DNA of 23,242 nucleotides from CAYVKM01 sp964452045 (GTDB taxonomy: Bacteria > Calditrichota > Calditrichia > RBG-13-44-9), in assembly GCA_964452045.1 (NCBI GenBank), contig CAYVKM010000060.1:1-23242 (forward strand), given 5' to 3'. How positions within the stretch are numbered: the first letter of the stretch is position 1; each line of letters begins with the position of its first letter. A program made the position numbers and the translations under genes. The notes under the pieces are model-generated. The model ran no database searches. It was not told the origin of the DNA and saw nothing but the letters and a program-made list of their open reading frames with translations. Positions 1 to 8,785 of the stretch are shown here, piece by piece.

Positions 1-275
1 CTGGTCTCGGTGGTTGTAACCCAGTCCTGAACAACAGAATCCCCCATAAAAATATGCTGGGTAATATATCGATATTGATAACCGGAAATAAAACCGTCAT
101 AGTCTTCGCCATCCCAGTGAACCTGAATCAAGGCAAACAAGGTGTCATCCTCAACCGGAATATTGGCCATAGTGGTATTTGGTGGCGAATTAGGACTGGC
201 TGGTTCGGTGTTTCTTTCACATCGAACCATTAAAAGAAATAAGAAAAGAAGGCTAAAAATATATACATTTTTCAT
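1..275 (-). CDS. Lipoprotein of unknown function, 3' end outside window
   Basis: This gene runs off the left edge; 91 codons are visible. The ATG at 275-273 has an AAGG Shine-Dalgarno six bases upstream. The N-terminus is a lipoprotein signal peptide: MKNV, a hydrophobic stretch, then LMVRC with the lipidated Cys at residue 19. A Ser/Pro/Asn-rich linker follows (about residues 20-40), then a beta-rich start containing VHWDGEDYDGFISGYQYR. That pattern resembles fibronectin/Ig-like modules of secreted FCB proteins. It starts 22 bases after the stop of the lipoprotein gene at 298-897, so the two probably share a transcript. The signal and lipobox are seen directly; the Ig-like fold is inference and no function can be assigned. 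Confidence 0.8.
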   Translation of the reverse strand, partial: MKNVYIFSLLFLFLLMVRCERNTEPASPNSPPNTTMANIPVEDDTLFALIQVHWDGEDYDGFISGYQYRYITQHIFMGDSVVQDWVTTTET

Positions 276-297
276 TGTTAACCTTAAATTGATTTTG

Positions 298-897
298 CTA
301 TAAAATTTTGACATCAACCACTTCCATTTCGGGTGCAAAGATATAGGTATCCCTGTATCTTATGACATTTTTAAAAGGCGCAACCCGGACATTAACTTCC
401 GTGACATGATTCTCCTTTATCTCGATATTGGCAGGCAAATCTAAAAAATAGCCCGGAGGTGTTTGGACAAGTATCTTGTCAAAACCCAGCAACTTGAGAT
501 AATATGAATCCATACCAAATCTGATTTTATTATAAGTATATGGAGGTATGTAAGATTCAAAAATTGTCAGTTTTTGGTATTGATGGTTCTCTCTTGAAAG
601 CAAATTATACCGGAGGGTTACTTCAACATTTAATGACCGGCGAGCATAGAGAGTGGCATAGGAAGTATCTCTGAAAACTTTTCCCTGGAAGATCTCAATC
701 AAGAAAGTATCCCGGTCAGAAACAGTAAAAGTGTCCGTGACAAATACTATGGTAGTATCTGTTTGGTCGGATTCAAGGGTAATTCGAAGTATTCCAGGTT
801 CCGGTGAATCCTCAATACCGGTATCACAATTCAGCAAACCTACAGCGATGAGAACCAAAACCAAAAATGTTAAGAGATTTCTGATCTTTTTAAACAT
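298..897 (-). CDS. Small lipoprotein of unknown function (199 aa)
   Basis: The reading frame stays open upstream to 930, but I place the start at the ATG at 897-895. It has a GAGG nine bases upstream and gives a clean lipoprotein signal: MFKKIRN, a hydrophobic core, and LLNC as lipobox with Cys at about residue 24. The mature part is all-beta in appearance, with alternating hydrophobic residues, many Thr/Asp, and a PPYTYNKIRFGMD segment near the middle. That segment faintly recalls DUF4382-type lipoproteins, but the match is too weak to name. A hairpin terminator separates it from the LamG gene upstream; the partial lipoprotein gene follows 22 bases downstream. It is probably anchored in the outer membrane; its role is unknown. 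Confidence 0.8.
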   Translation of the reverse strand: MFKKIRNLLTFLVLVLIAVGLLNCDTGIEDSPEPGILRITLESDQTDTTIVFVTDTFTVSDRDTFLIEIFQGKVFRDTSYATLYARRSLNVEVTLRYNLLSRENHQYQKLTIFESYIPPYTYNKIRFGMDSYYLKLLGFDKILVQTPPGYFLDLPANIEIKENHVTEVNVRVAPFKNVIRYRDTYIFAPEMEVVDVKIL

Positions 898-928
898 TAT
901 AGATAACCTCATTATCAAACTTTTTAAC

Positions 929-960
929 AAAGGGGCCTGATTCTAAAATCAAGCCCCTTT
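929..960. terminator. Hairpin terminator between LamG gene and lipoprotein genes
   Basis: GGGGC-c-TGATT pairs with AATCA-a-GCCCC around a 4-base loop, flanked by A and T runs, so it can work in both directions. It lies 16 bases past the stop of the LamG gene (minus strand) and upstream of the lipoprotein Shine-Dalgarno. The T tract is short on each strand, so read-through is possible. Confidence 0.7.
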
Positions 961-976
961 TCCGGCAAGGCCAGGA

Positions 977-3106
977 TTACTTCATCAGAATCATTTTCTT
1001 TACATCCGTGAAATTTTTCGTCTCCAATCTGTAGAAATACACACCACTGGCTACCGAATATCCAAATTCATCCGTTCCATTCCAGAGCACATGATGCAGA
1101 CCAGAGGACATGGTACCCGAAGCAAGTGTTTTAACCTTGCGACCAAGCAGATCATAAACGATCAGGGTCGTTTTTTGTGACTTCGGCAGAGTAAATTTAA
1201 TATCCGTGATCGGGTTGAATGGATTGGGATAGTTTTGAGCCAGTTCGTATTTCAGCGGCACATTCTGTGGTTCATCTTCAATACCAACTATATTCACCAA
1301 CGGAAGCATGGCAGCCGGATAATTATAAATCTTGATATTGTCAAAATTACCCTTAAAGAACGGCGGATAAGTGCCAGGTTCCGGAGCTCCAGCTTTACCG
1401 ACCCGAAGCGGAGCAAAACCTTCGACAATATCGGCATCGAAACCAACATATTTTTGTTCAATAGTATTATCATTCACATCTGCCAGGCGTAAAACTGCAT
1501 AATGCATTACCGTATCTCCAGGCGCTGCATCTCGTACTTCTAATTGTATATGGTACCAACGCTCCATTTCCAGTGTATCTTCAAGAACAATCTCATATTG
1601 ACCTTCTCTAGCGCCGGCAAGTATCGCTCCTGGATTGAGTCGGACCCGATAGTTATTATCCGCATAGCTGGTATAAGAGACTGGTCTGCTGATAATCCGG
1701 CAATAGTCTCTTGTAGCCATTTCAGCTTCCGGATACATCCAGTAATCAAGTAGATAGGTCTTTGCGGAGAGGAACGGAGAATCCACATCAAGGAAACTGG
1801 AATCACCTTCAAGGTAAATTGAGTAAGTACCTGCAGCCGCGCGGGTAGAATATGATGGTGTTCCATTAACAGTCACCGGATTACCATAACTGCTGTTATC
1901 AACGGGAACACCTGAGCCTTCCTCAAATGATATATCAAGAGTTTGAGTATTTGCTTCAAATACACCAAAGCTCAAATGATCGGCAGGGTTCCAACCGGCA
2001 TCCTGCGGATATTGAAACACCAAACCATTGTTATCTACGGCCTCAAGATAGTACCACACAACCGATCCAAGCGGTTGTTGTGGAATGGCAGCAGACATGG
2101 AATCACCGGAAACAGTGGTCATAGCAACTGATGACCAGTTTTGCCCCTGATCCGTGGAATAGTAAAGATCCGCACTCTGGATTGTTCCGCTAAAGAGTGT
2201 GAATATATCTGCTCCAACTTCATATTGGGTTACGCTGGTCGGTTGATTTGACAATGAACTCACATTAGCAATGATCGGGGGAATGGGATATTCCCGTACA
2301 ACATTGCTGATCCGGATTTCATCCACGAAACCATCCAAGAAGGAGTCACCTCCACCACCTGCATAACCGATATGTACCGGCTGATCGGTGGTAATCGGTG
2401 TGGGATTCGCAGCCCCAAAAGACATATAGTCAACTACACTGAATGATGCGGGTTCGATCTGCTGAGTTTGCGGATTAAATTTGTGGATGATGGTCATAAG
2501 CAGATGCCGGTTGGTATCGCGGATGAAGGCCATGTGATACCACACACCAACTTCCATAACATTATCCGGAGTATTCGATTGTGGCCATTGATCTTCTGAA
2601 GCGGCCATATAACCGCAGCTAAACAGACGACGATCGCCCCACATTTCCACAAAGTAATTTGGCATCCAGAAAACTGCATCACCTGTTTTGATAACCAGAC
2701 GCGGCACCCAACGCCAGTCACTTGAACCGGTACCAAAGGTAAAAATGTTAATCCATCCTTCAATGGTCCAGTCCCCGGTTAAATCCAAGTACTGGGTATC
2801 AGCAACGGTTACATAGGCTGAATCGCTCTGTGAATCGTTATCAATTCTTAAGCACTGTCCTAATTGGGACAATCCTGCCTGGTGAGGCAGAAAATAGAAA
2901 TTAAAAGGTTGCCCATGTGTTACTCCGTCGGCAGAGAACTGAGAAACATTTGAATAATCGCCATCAAAGTGCATCAGCAACATGGTGTTGGCATCGGGAG
3001 TATAAGGCCCTCCAATTTGCTGTGCGAAAAGCAAACCAGCAGAGAGAACCACCATTAAGACTGCAAATCTCAATGGATTTTTAAATAACCCTAACGCATC
3101 AAGCAT
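977..3106 (-). CDS. Secreted LamG-domain protein with type IX sorting domain (709 aa)
   Basis: The start is an ATG with GGAGG six bases upstream. Residues 1-29 form a signal peptide (a basic stretch, FAVLMVVLSAGLLFA, cleavage near AQQ). Residues about 33-275 form a LamG/concanavalin A-like jelly roll (MLLMHFDGDYSN at its start, WTIEGWINIF, DGFVDEIRISN at its end). Residues about 280-385 look like an Ig-like module (SADLYYSTDQGQNWSSV, WYYLEAVDNNG). A second LamG-like domain spans about 390-610 (LDISFEEGSG, LLDYWMYPEAEM, GNFDNIKIYNYP). The last 80 residues are a type A sorting domain for the type IX system. It is probably exported and fixed to the cell surface, where LamG modules often bind glycans. 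It follows galactokinase by 136 bases with no clear terminator between, so it may belong to the sugar operon. No catalytic domain is visible. Confidence 0.9.
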   Translation of the reverse strand: MLDALGLFKNPLRFAVLMVVLSAGLLFAQQIGGPYTPDANTMLLMHFDGDYSNVSQFSADGVTHGQPFNFYFLPHQAGLSQLGQCLRIDNDSQSDSAYVTVADTQYLDLTGDWTIEGWINIFTFGTGSSDWRWVPRLVIKTGDAVFWMPNYFVEMWGDRRLFSCGYMAASEDQWPQSNTPDNVMEVGVWYHMAFIRDTNRHLLMTIIHKFNPQTQQIEPASFSVVDYMSFGAANPTPITTDQPVHIGYAGGGGDSFLDGFVDEIRISNVVREYPIPPIIANVSSLSNQPTSVTQYEVGADIFTLFSGTIQSADLYYSTDQGQNWSSVAMTTVSGDSMSAAIPQQPLGSVVWYYLEAVDNNGLVFQYPQDAGWNPADHLSFGVFEANTQTLDISFEEGSGVPVDNSSYGNPVTVNGTPSYSTRAAAGTYSIYLEGDSSFLDVDSPFLSAKTYLLDYWMYPEAEMATRDYCRIISRPVSYTSYADNNYRVRLNPGAILAGAREGQYEIVLEDTLEMERWYHIQLEVRDAAPGDTVMHYAVLRLADVNDNTIEQKYVGFDADIVEGFAPLRVGKAGAPEPGTYPPFFKGNFDNIKIYNYPAAMLPLVNIVGIEDEPQNVPLKYELAQNYPNPFNPITDIKFTLPKSQKTTLIVYDLLGRKVKTLASGTMSSGLHHVLWNGTDEFGYSVASGVYFYRLETKNFTDVKKMILMK

Positions 3107-3242
3107 ATTAGACCTCCAAACTTTAAGTGTTAATAACTTGTCGAGGCTGAATTAAGATACCATTTGCCTCTACATACTTCCGGTATTAATTAAGATCCTT
3201 ATCAAAGTATTATTTTGGGTATCTTCACCCCCTTTCAAAATC

Positions 3243-4409
3243 TTAAACATTAAGAACTTTAACATTTATTAATGAAGTGCCTTCCTCGATAGACGTGATA
3301 TATATTTTGGCAGACTTTTTTAATTTATCCCGATACACTTTTTCCATACCTTCTCTGAATTCGTCTAAATGATCCAATGAAACCAAATTTATGGTACAAC
3401 CCCCAAAACCTGCCCCCATCATGCGGGATCCGAATACGCCATTCAGTTCAAGAGCGCCATCAACCAGATAGTCAAGTTCGGGACAACTCACTTCATATTC
3501 ATCCCGCAGGCCAACATGCGAGGCATTCATTTTCTGTCCGAAAGTATTTATATCACCTTTATTCAGACTCGCGCACGCCTCCAAAACCCGTTCATTCTCC
3601 TGGACAACATATTTACAACGTTTATAGATAACCGGATCTAAATGCTGTTTGAGCTGCGTTATCATATCAAAAGATAAATCACGCAAACTGCTTATCCCAG
3701 GATTACTTTTCCGAATCATCCGAACGCCTTCTTCACACTGAGAACGTCTCAGATTATATTCCGAAGAGGCCAAAGCGCGCTGAACCTGGGAATCACACAA
3801 GACAATCCTTAAATCTTCTCTTTCAAAAGGAAAATATTCATGTTCCAGAGTACGGCAGTCCAGTTTCAGGACTTTTTTTTGTTTGCCAAAGATATTTATC
3901 AACTGATCCATTACACCGCACTGAACACCCACAAAATCGTTTTCAGCCCTCTGGGATATACCAACTAGTTTTAATGGCTCAAGCTGAAAATGGCAAAGTT
4001 CATTTAAAGCAAATGCCAAGCCTGCTTCAAGCGCAGCGGAAGAAGATAACCCGGCACCAATAGGAATATCCCCGCCGAATACACAATTGAAACCTGGGAC
4101 TTCATAACCTAATTTTTGGATTTGATCGACTACTCCAAGCAAATAATTCGGCCATCCCTTTTCAGATTTATTAATAGCTCTCAGATTACAAGAAAACGAA
4201 TCCATCAAATCATACGCGTGTAATCTGCATTCTTGACTATTATTCGGGGCTATAGCAAAATAGATTGCCTTGTCAATAGCGGCCGGCAGGACAAATCCCT
4301 CATTATAATCCGTATGTTCCCCAATCAAATTAACCCGTCCGGGAGAACGGACTAAAAGCGGTTCTTCACAAAACAGTTCTTTAAATTTTTGCTCAATTTG
4401 CTCAAACAA
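3243..4409 (-). CDS. galK: Galactokinase
   Basis: This enzyme phosphorylates galactose to galactose-1-phosphate with ATP, the first committed cytoplasmic step of the Leloir pathway. All GHMP-kinase signatures are present. GRVNLIGEHTDYNEG at residues 24-38 carries the sugar-binding residues (R25, E31, H32, D34). GAGLSSSAALE at 118-128 is the phosphate loop. MDQ with the probable catalytic D168 follows, and GAGFGGC lies near the C-terminus. The length of 388 aa is normal for the family. The start is a TTG at 4409-4407: no ATG is near, and an AGGG eight bases upstream overlaps the TAG stop of the preceding 78-residue gene, which suggests translational coupling. It is the last gene of the tight galactose operon. 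No galT or galE is in the window. Confidence 0.97.
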   Translation of the reverse strand: MFEQIEQKFKELFCEEPLLVRSPGRVNLIGEHTDYNEGFVLPAAIDKAIYFAIAPNNSQECRLHAYDLMDSFSCNLRAINKSEKGWPNYLLGVVDQIQKLGYEVPGFNCVFGGDIPIGAGLSSSAALEAGLAFALNELCHFQLEPLKLVGISQRAENDFVGVQCGVMDQLINIFGKQKKVLKLDCRTLEHEYFPFEREDLRIVLCDSQVQRALASSEYNLRRSQCEEGVRMIRKSNPGISSLRDLSFDMITQLKQHLDPVIYKRCKYVVQENERVLEACASLNKGDINTFGQKMNASHVGLRDEYEVSCPELDYLVDGALELNGVFGSRMMGAGFGGCTINLVSLDHLDEFREGMEKVYRDKLKKSAKIYITSIEEGTSLINVKVLNV

Positions 4410-4418
4410 TTTATATCC

Positions 4419-4655
4419 CTACTCGCTTTGTTTCTTGACAATATTAGTTCTGTGGGTTATTAGAAAAACAATCCCCACGATTAATATTAATCCCCCCCAC
4501 CAAATATTAGGGTGTATTTCATATAATACTGTTTTTACTTCAACCGGAGAAATAAGATGATAAATTCCCGAAATCAGAATTAAAGCACCAATTACGACGA
4601 ATAGCCATCCGATGAAATACCAGATTGATCTCATCTCTTTTTCTATTTTTTCCAT
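4419..4655 (-). CDS. Small two-helix membrane protein linked to sugar symporter (78 aa)
   Basis: I do not recognise a named family. The protein has a charged amphipathic start (MEKIEKEMRS), a first membrane helix at about residues 12-35 (WYFIGWLFVVIGALILISG), a short loop containing YEIHPNIWWG, a second helix at about 51-67, and a basic tail. The ATG at 4655 has GGAGA five bases upstream. It sits 15 bases after the symporter stop and its own TAG overlaps the galactokinase Shine-Dalgarno, so it is embedded in the operon and is almost certainly translated. An accessory subunit or stability factor for the SSS symporter is a reasonable guess from position, by analogy with other transporters that have small membrane partners, but nothing in the sequence proves it. 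Confidence 0.85.
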   Translation of the reverse strand: MEKIEKEMRSIWYFIGWLFVVIGALILISGIYHLISPVEVKTVLYEIHPNIWWGGLILIVGIVFLITHRTNIVKKQSE

Positions 4656-4670
4656 ATACTTCTCCAGTTA

Positions 4671-6332
4671 TTACCAGAAATAGATATTCAAAACAATTAA
4701 GATCACCAAAGAAATCGCACCCCAGAATTCTGGTTTCTTCGTCAGCGGCACCGGTTTCCCGACAGATTCCTCGGTCAACCCCTTCACCAGGCCAACTAAT
4801 TCCTGATCGGGTTTTTTGCGGGTAAAGAAACTGATAACGATCGTAACAATGAAACAGATTAACCATGCCCACCAGGCCCGCCAAAAATTCGCCGCCATGT
4901 CACTGGCAACATCGGACATGGTAATGAGGCTCTTGGAAATCCAGTCAAATTTGACTGCCAGAAACAGGGTGAACGATGAACCCATTCCTGCGAGCAACCC
5001 CCAGAACGCCCCGTTGGGGGTAATCCATTTGACAAACATTCCTAAGAGCATGGTGGCAAATAATGGGGCGTTTACCCAGGAAAAAATAGCCTGCATGTAA
5101 TCCATGATGGTGGGCATGCTCTTTGCCCAGTAGGCAGTCACGATGCTAATCAAAATTCCGGCAATTGTGGCAACCCTCCCCATCCACAACAGGTGTTCTG
5201 GTGATGCTTTCCGATTGATCACCGACTGATAAATGTCATACGTCCAAACGGTGTTGAACGCGCTAATATTCCCAGCCTGACCCGCCATAAATCCGGCGAG
5301 TAAGGCTGTTATCCCTAATCCCATCAGACCTGATGGATAGTACCTTCTGATAAGCATTGGTAGCGCTGAATCATAATTTATTTTTGAGCCGTCTTGTAAC
5401 AGGTGGAATCCGCTATTTGGATCATTAGAAAGAACCAGCGCAATAAGTCCACCGATGATGACAATAAAGGGCATTGCCATTTTGAAAAAAGAAGCGATTA
5501 TCGGGGTCATCCGGGCAGAACGTAAATCTTTCGCCGAGAAAGCCCGCTGGACAACCAGAAAATCGGTGGTCCAGTATCCGAAAGACAGGACGAAACCAAG
5601 ACCAAGTACAATGCCACCCCAGGTTACCATCATACCGTTTTGAGTTGGATCTGCCGAAGTTGACCACAACTTTGAATATGCTTCAGGAATTCTGCTGAAA
5701 ATCTCCTGAAGACTGCCAATTTCCACAATACCCAAAACGGTAACCAGGAACAAACCAAACCAGATTAGAAAAAATTGAATGATTTCAGTAAATATAGCTG
5801 ACATTAAACCACTTAAAGTAACGTAAACAGCAACGGTCGCGGCAGATGCCCACATACTGGCATCCCAGTTCCATCCTAAAAAGGTATGTAGTACCAAAGC
5901 CATGGCATAAAGATTAATACCGGAAACCAGTACAGTCATTACGCCAAAAGAGATCGCATTAAGCACTCTGGTTTTTTCATCAAAGCGTAGTTTCAGGTAT
6001 CCCGGTACCGATTTAATTTTACTGCTATAATAAAATGGCATCATATATATTGCCAGGAACAGCATTGCCGGAATTGCTCCGATCCAATAGAAATGTGCAA
6101 CATACATCCCATATTTAAAAGTATTCCCGGTCATGCCCAATAATTCCAGAGCACCCAGATTGGCGGAAAGGAAGGCTAAACCAGCCACCCAGGAACTGTT
6201 TTTTCGCCCGGCTAAAAAGAAGTCTTCTTCATTCTTGGTAAACTTTTTCAGATAAAAACCGATTCCCAGGACGAATACAAAATAGATAATAATAATCAAC
6301 CAATCTACAAATGTTAACCCTATGGCATGCAT
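4671..6332 (-). CDS. SSS-family sodium/sugar symporter (probably galactose)
   Basis: An inner-membrane transporter that should couple sodium entry to sugar uptake. The 553-aa length and run of about 13-14 hydrophobic helices fit the SSS/SGLT family. Family features include the first-helix region FVDWLIIIIYFVFVLGIG, EDFFLAGRKNSSW after it, SANLGALELLGMTG in the next helix, and VPGYLKLRFDEKTR after helix three. The track of sequence before ATG 6332 could extend eight codons to a TTG. I reject that because GAGG lies five bases before the ATG and the extension would overlap the epimerase gene. It lies 10 bases after the epimerase stop, with the Shine-Dalgarno overlapping that end. Galactose as substrate is inferred from the adjacent galK and mutarotase-like gene; the sugar cannot be read from sequence alone. 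Confidence 0.92.
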   Translation of the reverse strand: MHAIGLTFVDWLIIIIYFVFVLGIGFYLKKFTKNEEDFFLAGRKNSSWVAGLAFLSANLGALELLGMTGNTFKYGMYVAHFYWIGAIPAMLFLAIYMMPFYYSSKIKSVPGYLKLRFDEKTRVLNAISFGVMTVLVSGINLYAMALVLHTFLGWNWDASMWASAATVAVYVTLSGLMSAIFTEIIQFFLIWFGLFLVTVLGIVEIGSLQEIFSRIPEAYSKLWSTSADPTQNGMMVTWGGIVLGLGFVLSFGYWTTDFLVVQRAFSAKDLRSARMTPIIASFFKMAMPFIVIIGGLIALVLSNDPNSGFHLLQDGSKINYDSALPMLIRRYYPSGLMGLGITALLAGFMAGQAGNISAFNTVWTYDIYQSVINRKASPEHLLWMGRVATIAGILISIVTAYWAKSMPTIMDYMQAIFSWVNAPLFATMLLGMFVKWITPNGAFWGLLAGMGSSFTLFLAVKFDWISKSLITMSDVASDMAANFWRAWWAWLICFIVTIVISFFTRKKPDQELVGLVKGLTEESVGKPVPLTKKPEFWGAISLVILIVLNIYFW

Positions 6333-6342
6333 ATCAACCTCA

Positions 6343-7332
6343 TTATTTAGTACCAAGACCTGCTGGCAGGCCTTCCCATAAACTGATTGACATATCCCAC
6401 GTTTTGATTTCCTTTATTTTCAGAACAGAAGACTCATTCATTTCAATTGCCTTGGATAGGGAGTCCGGCCGACCCGAAGAAGGTTCCAGGGCTACAGTCA
6501 AATGCTTATCTTTCTGCCCCTCCGGCCATCCACCATAACAAAGCCAAATACCCAGATAGGGATTCATATTGATATCGAATTCAAATAAAAGTGTATCCCT
6601 AGTTTCCGGAAAGTGAATACCAGCATAACCATTTTCAAGCTTATCGGTAAAACACTTCAGTGCCTCACCATACTTCCGATGCGGTACCAGGGAATAATCA
6701 TTTTCTTTCTCCCTGTTCAAATATGGCCAAGTTAACCAGTCACCAAATTTCCCAATATTACTGTTTGAGGCCCAATTAAGAAAGACGCTTTCAATTTCCT
6801 CCGGTAAAATCAACTTCGCTCCCGGAGTCACTTTTAACAGGGGGTGTGCCGACCACAGGTAATGAAAAGCAAAGTCATCTTGATTTTCCAACTGATATCT
6901 AAAATGGATTTTATTTTTTGACAATTTTACACTTTTATCAAAGCGATACTTTATAACCTGCCCTGTTGCCGATAATCTAAGGCTTCGATTATCCAGATGA
7001 TATTCCCAGGGAAGAGACCACAACTCACCATGATCCGGGATAATTAATGATTCCGGAGAACTATTTTCCATTCCCGGCAATTCCGATGCTTCTACTGATG
7101 GAAAACATTCATCAAATCCGCTTGTATCATAATTTTCGAAACTATCGCCGTAATTCGGCCGTTTATAGACCGCACCATTTTGCTGAGGTTCAAGCAAAAA
7201 CTGTCTTCCGGTATTTTTGTTGGTTAATTCGATCATCTTACCGCCGATTTCCGGTAAAAAAACAGCCCGGATTTGTTCGTTCTCAAGTCTAATGTGCACT
7301 AAATCGTGCTTAATATACTTTGCTAACTCCAC
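6343..7332 (-). CDS. Aldose 1-epimerase (galactose mutarotase-like)
   Basis: Predicted to interconvert the alpha and beta anomers of galactose or a related aldose, feeding galactokinase, which uses the alpha form. At 329 aa it is all-beta and fits the galactose mutarotase-like superfamily. Candidate active-site residues are H101 (in DHGELWSLPW), H163 (in YLWSAHPLL) and E283 (in TVALEPSSG); the His pair and late Glu match the family layout. The start is a GTG at 7332. A GAGGG lies four bases before it, which is close; an ATG four bases further upstream is out of frame and soon stops. The gene follows the M24-like gene by 28 bases and precedes the symporter by 10. The exact sugar is inferred from neighbours. 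A non-enzymatic or glycan-binding mutarotase-fold protein cannot be excluded. Confidence 0.87.
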   Translation of the reverse strand: MELAKYIKHDLVHIRLENEQIRAVFLPEIGGKMIELTNKNTGRQFLLEPQQNGAVYKRPNYGDSFENYDTSGFDECFPSVEASELPGMENSSPESLIIPDHGELWSLPWEYHLDNRSLRLSATGQVIKYRFDKSVKLSKNKIHFRYQLENQDDFAFHYLWSAHPLLKVTPGAKLILPEEIESVFLNWASNSNIGKFGDWLTWPYLNREKENDYSLVPHRKYGEALKCFTDKLENGYAGIHFPETRDTLLFEFDINMNPYLGIWLCYGGWPEGQKDKHLTVALEPSSGRPDSLSKAIEMNESSVLKIKEIKTWDMSISLWEGLPAGLGTK

Positions 7333-7360
7333 TCATCCCTCGACGTCTGCATCAATTCAA

Positions 7361-8605
7361 TCATTTGACAAGAATCGTGGGCTGTGGATAAACCTTTCCA
7401 TTCAGCTCCACATTTATCATAGGCCAATCTTCGGTTCGGGTAATGACTTCGAATCCATCTTTATGTGCAATAATAGTATCCTCAACTTTGGCACCGGTAA
7501 TTGTCGGATTCCAGGCAAATGCCTGATTGTCTAAAACCGTTTCCTGAATGCCGGGATAAATTACATATTCCCGGTCATCATATCCAATTGCCCCTCCTTG
7601 ATGATGTTTCATCCATTCTCCCGGAAAACCGGCATCCGCATACCATTGCTTGCATTCTTCAAATATTTCTGCACATGGTTTTCCAGGCACAGTTGCTACC
7701 TGATAATGGGCATTAACCATGGCTGTTTTTTCAATTTTAGTCTGAAGTTCCTCTGGAAGTGGTCCAAAATGTACAAAGCGGGTTACCGCCATGGGCATTC
7801 CCCATTTTTCGGCTACCACATTTACCATAGCATATTTTTGTAAAACCGCACCTGCCGGCAGTGCATGTCGATAGTTATAAATTCGATCGTCGACACCAAT
7901 CAAAAGTACTGTGGGCATTATCCCCCGGGACCTTAATTCGGCAGACGTCATGGCTTCAATTTCATACTCATTTATTCCAGGCACCAATTTTTTACAAACC
8001 GTTTCTACCGCCTCGGTGGTTTGTTTACCCAGCCAGCGGTACCTTTTCATTTCAGTTTCGGTTAACTGGAAACGGAGTGGTTTAAACTTATCCGCCATAA
8101 GAATTGTATTGGGGTAACTGATATCACTGCCAATTTTGACGCCTTTGGCAATATCTTTTATAATATCACCTCGGACATCTTTTATGGGGTTTGCCTCATA
8201 CCAATCATATCTTTTTAATTGATATCCCAGATCTTTCATCACCTCATTCATCAATCGGGGTGCCTCACTATCGCTACAAATAAGATACTTTGTTCCATTC
8301 TTCATAATCAGAGCAGAAGCCGCACCCACGTCTTTGTTTAAAACAATTTGGTTATTTGCCTGACCAGCAGTGATCCAATAAAAATCTCTCACCTGGGTGA
8401 ACATCATACCGTCCAGATTCTCTTTTTTTAGAAAATCCTGAAGTAAATTCATTTTGTAGGTAATTTCACTGGTAATTTCAGCTTTGTCCAACAGATTAGA
8501 TGGCATACTTTTCCAGATATCAGTGCCAACCGATTTAGGTGCATTGGACTGGCAAGACAGGAGAAGAATGAAGCAAACGAGAATCGTAACAAGTAGAAAT
8601 CTCAA
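7361..8605 (-). CDS. M24 (creatinase/aminopeptidase P fold) lipoprotein lacking usual metal ligands
   Basis: The protein (414 aa) has a lipoprotein signal (MRFLLVTILVCFILLLSC, Cys18), an N-terminal creatinase-like domain (about 45-180) and a C-terminal pita-bread domain (about 185-400). In true M24 metallopeptidases two Asp, one His and two Glu hold the metals. Here the positions read N262 (in YAMVNVVAEKWG), A273 (in MPMAVTRF), H334/335 (in KHHQGGAIG), N366 (in AFAWNPTITG) and E375 (in KVEDTII), so three of five are replaced. H247 is kept. It is therefore probably not a metal-dependent prolyl peptidase. A metal-free hydrolase like creatinase, or a binding protein, is more likely. The start is TTG at 8605 with a strong GAGGAGG five bases upstream. 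It is the first gene of the galactose operon. Confidence 0.87.
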   Translation of the reverse strand: MRFLLVTILVCFILLLSCQSNAPKSVGTDIWKSMPSNLLDKAEITSEITYKMNLLQDFLKKENLDGMMFTQVRDFYWITAGQANNQIVLNKDVGAASALIMKNGTKYLICSDSEAPRLMNEVMKDLGYQLKRYDWYEANPIKDVRGDIIKDIAKGVKIGSDISYPNTILMADKFKPLRFQLTETEMKRYRWLGKQTTEAVETVCKKLVPGINEYEIEAMTSAELRSRGIMPTVLLIGVDDRIYNYRHALPAGAVLQKYAMVNVVAEKWGMPMAVTRFVHFGPLPEELQTKIEKTAMVNAHYQVATVPGKPCAEIFEECKQWYADAGFPGEWMKHHQGGAIGYDDREYVIYPGIQETVLDNQAFAWNPTITGAKVEDTIIAHKDGFEVITRTEDWPMINVELNGKVYPQPTILVK

Positions 8606-8757
8606 TTTGACCTCCTCATTCAGATTATCAAATCATATTTTTAAAACGAAAAATTATTTATCTAAAATCAAACAGTAGACGATGGAAAGTTTAGATCATA
8701 AGAGGTTTCGATGTAAGATTGTAAAGAAATAAACCCATATCACAAAAGCTCTTGAAA

Positions 8758-8775
8758 AATGTTATCGTTAACATT
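8758..8775. promoter_or_regulatory. LacI-family operator at start of galactose operon
   Basis: AATGTTATCGTTAACATT: 7-base arms AATGTTA/TAACATT are perfect around TCGT. The core differs by one base from that of the operator at 13474-13495 (TGTTATCGATAACA). It begins about 10 bases downstream of the -10 box of the promoter at 8786-8814, so a bound repressor would cover the start site. The repressor gene is next door (8886-9908). Confidence 0.8.
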
Positions 8776-8785
8776 CTTATGGGTA

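Noticed and set aside
3107..3242. Possible promoter or terminator between galK and the LamG gene
   Set aside because: Only short imperfect repeats (AATTAAGAT twice, ATACC/GGTAT) and poor promoter boxes were found.
6333..6356. Eight extra codons at the symporter N-terminus from a TTG
   Set aside because: They overlap the epimerase stop and include the GAGG that serves the ATG at 6332.
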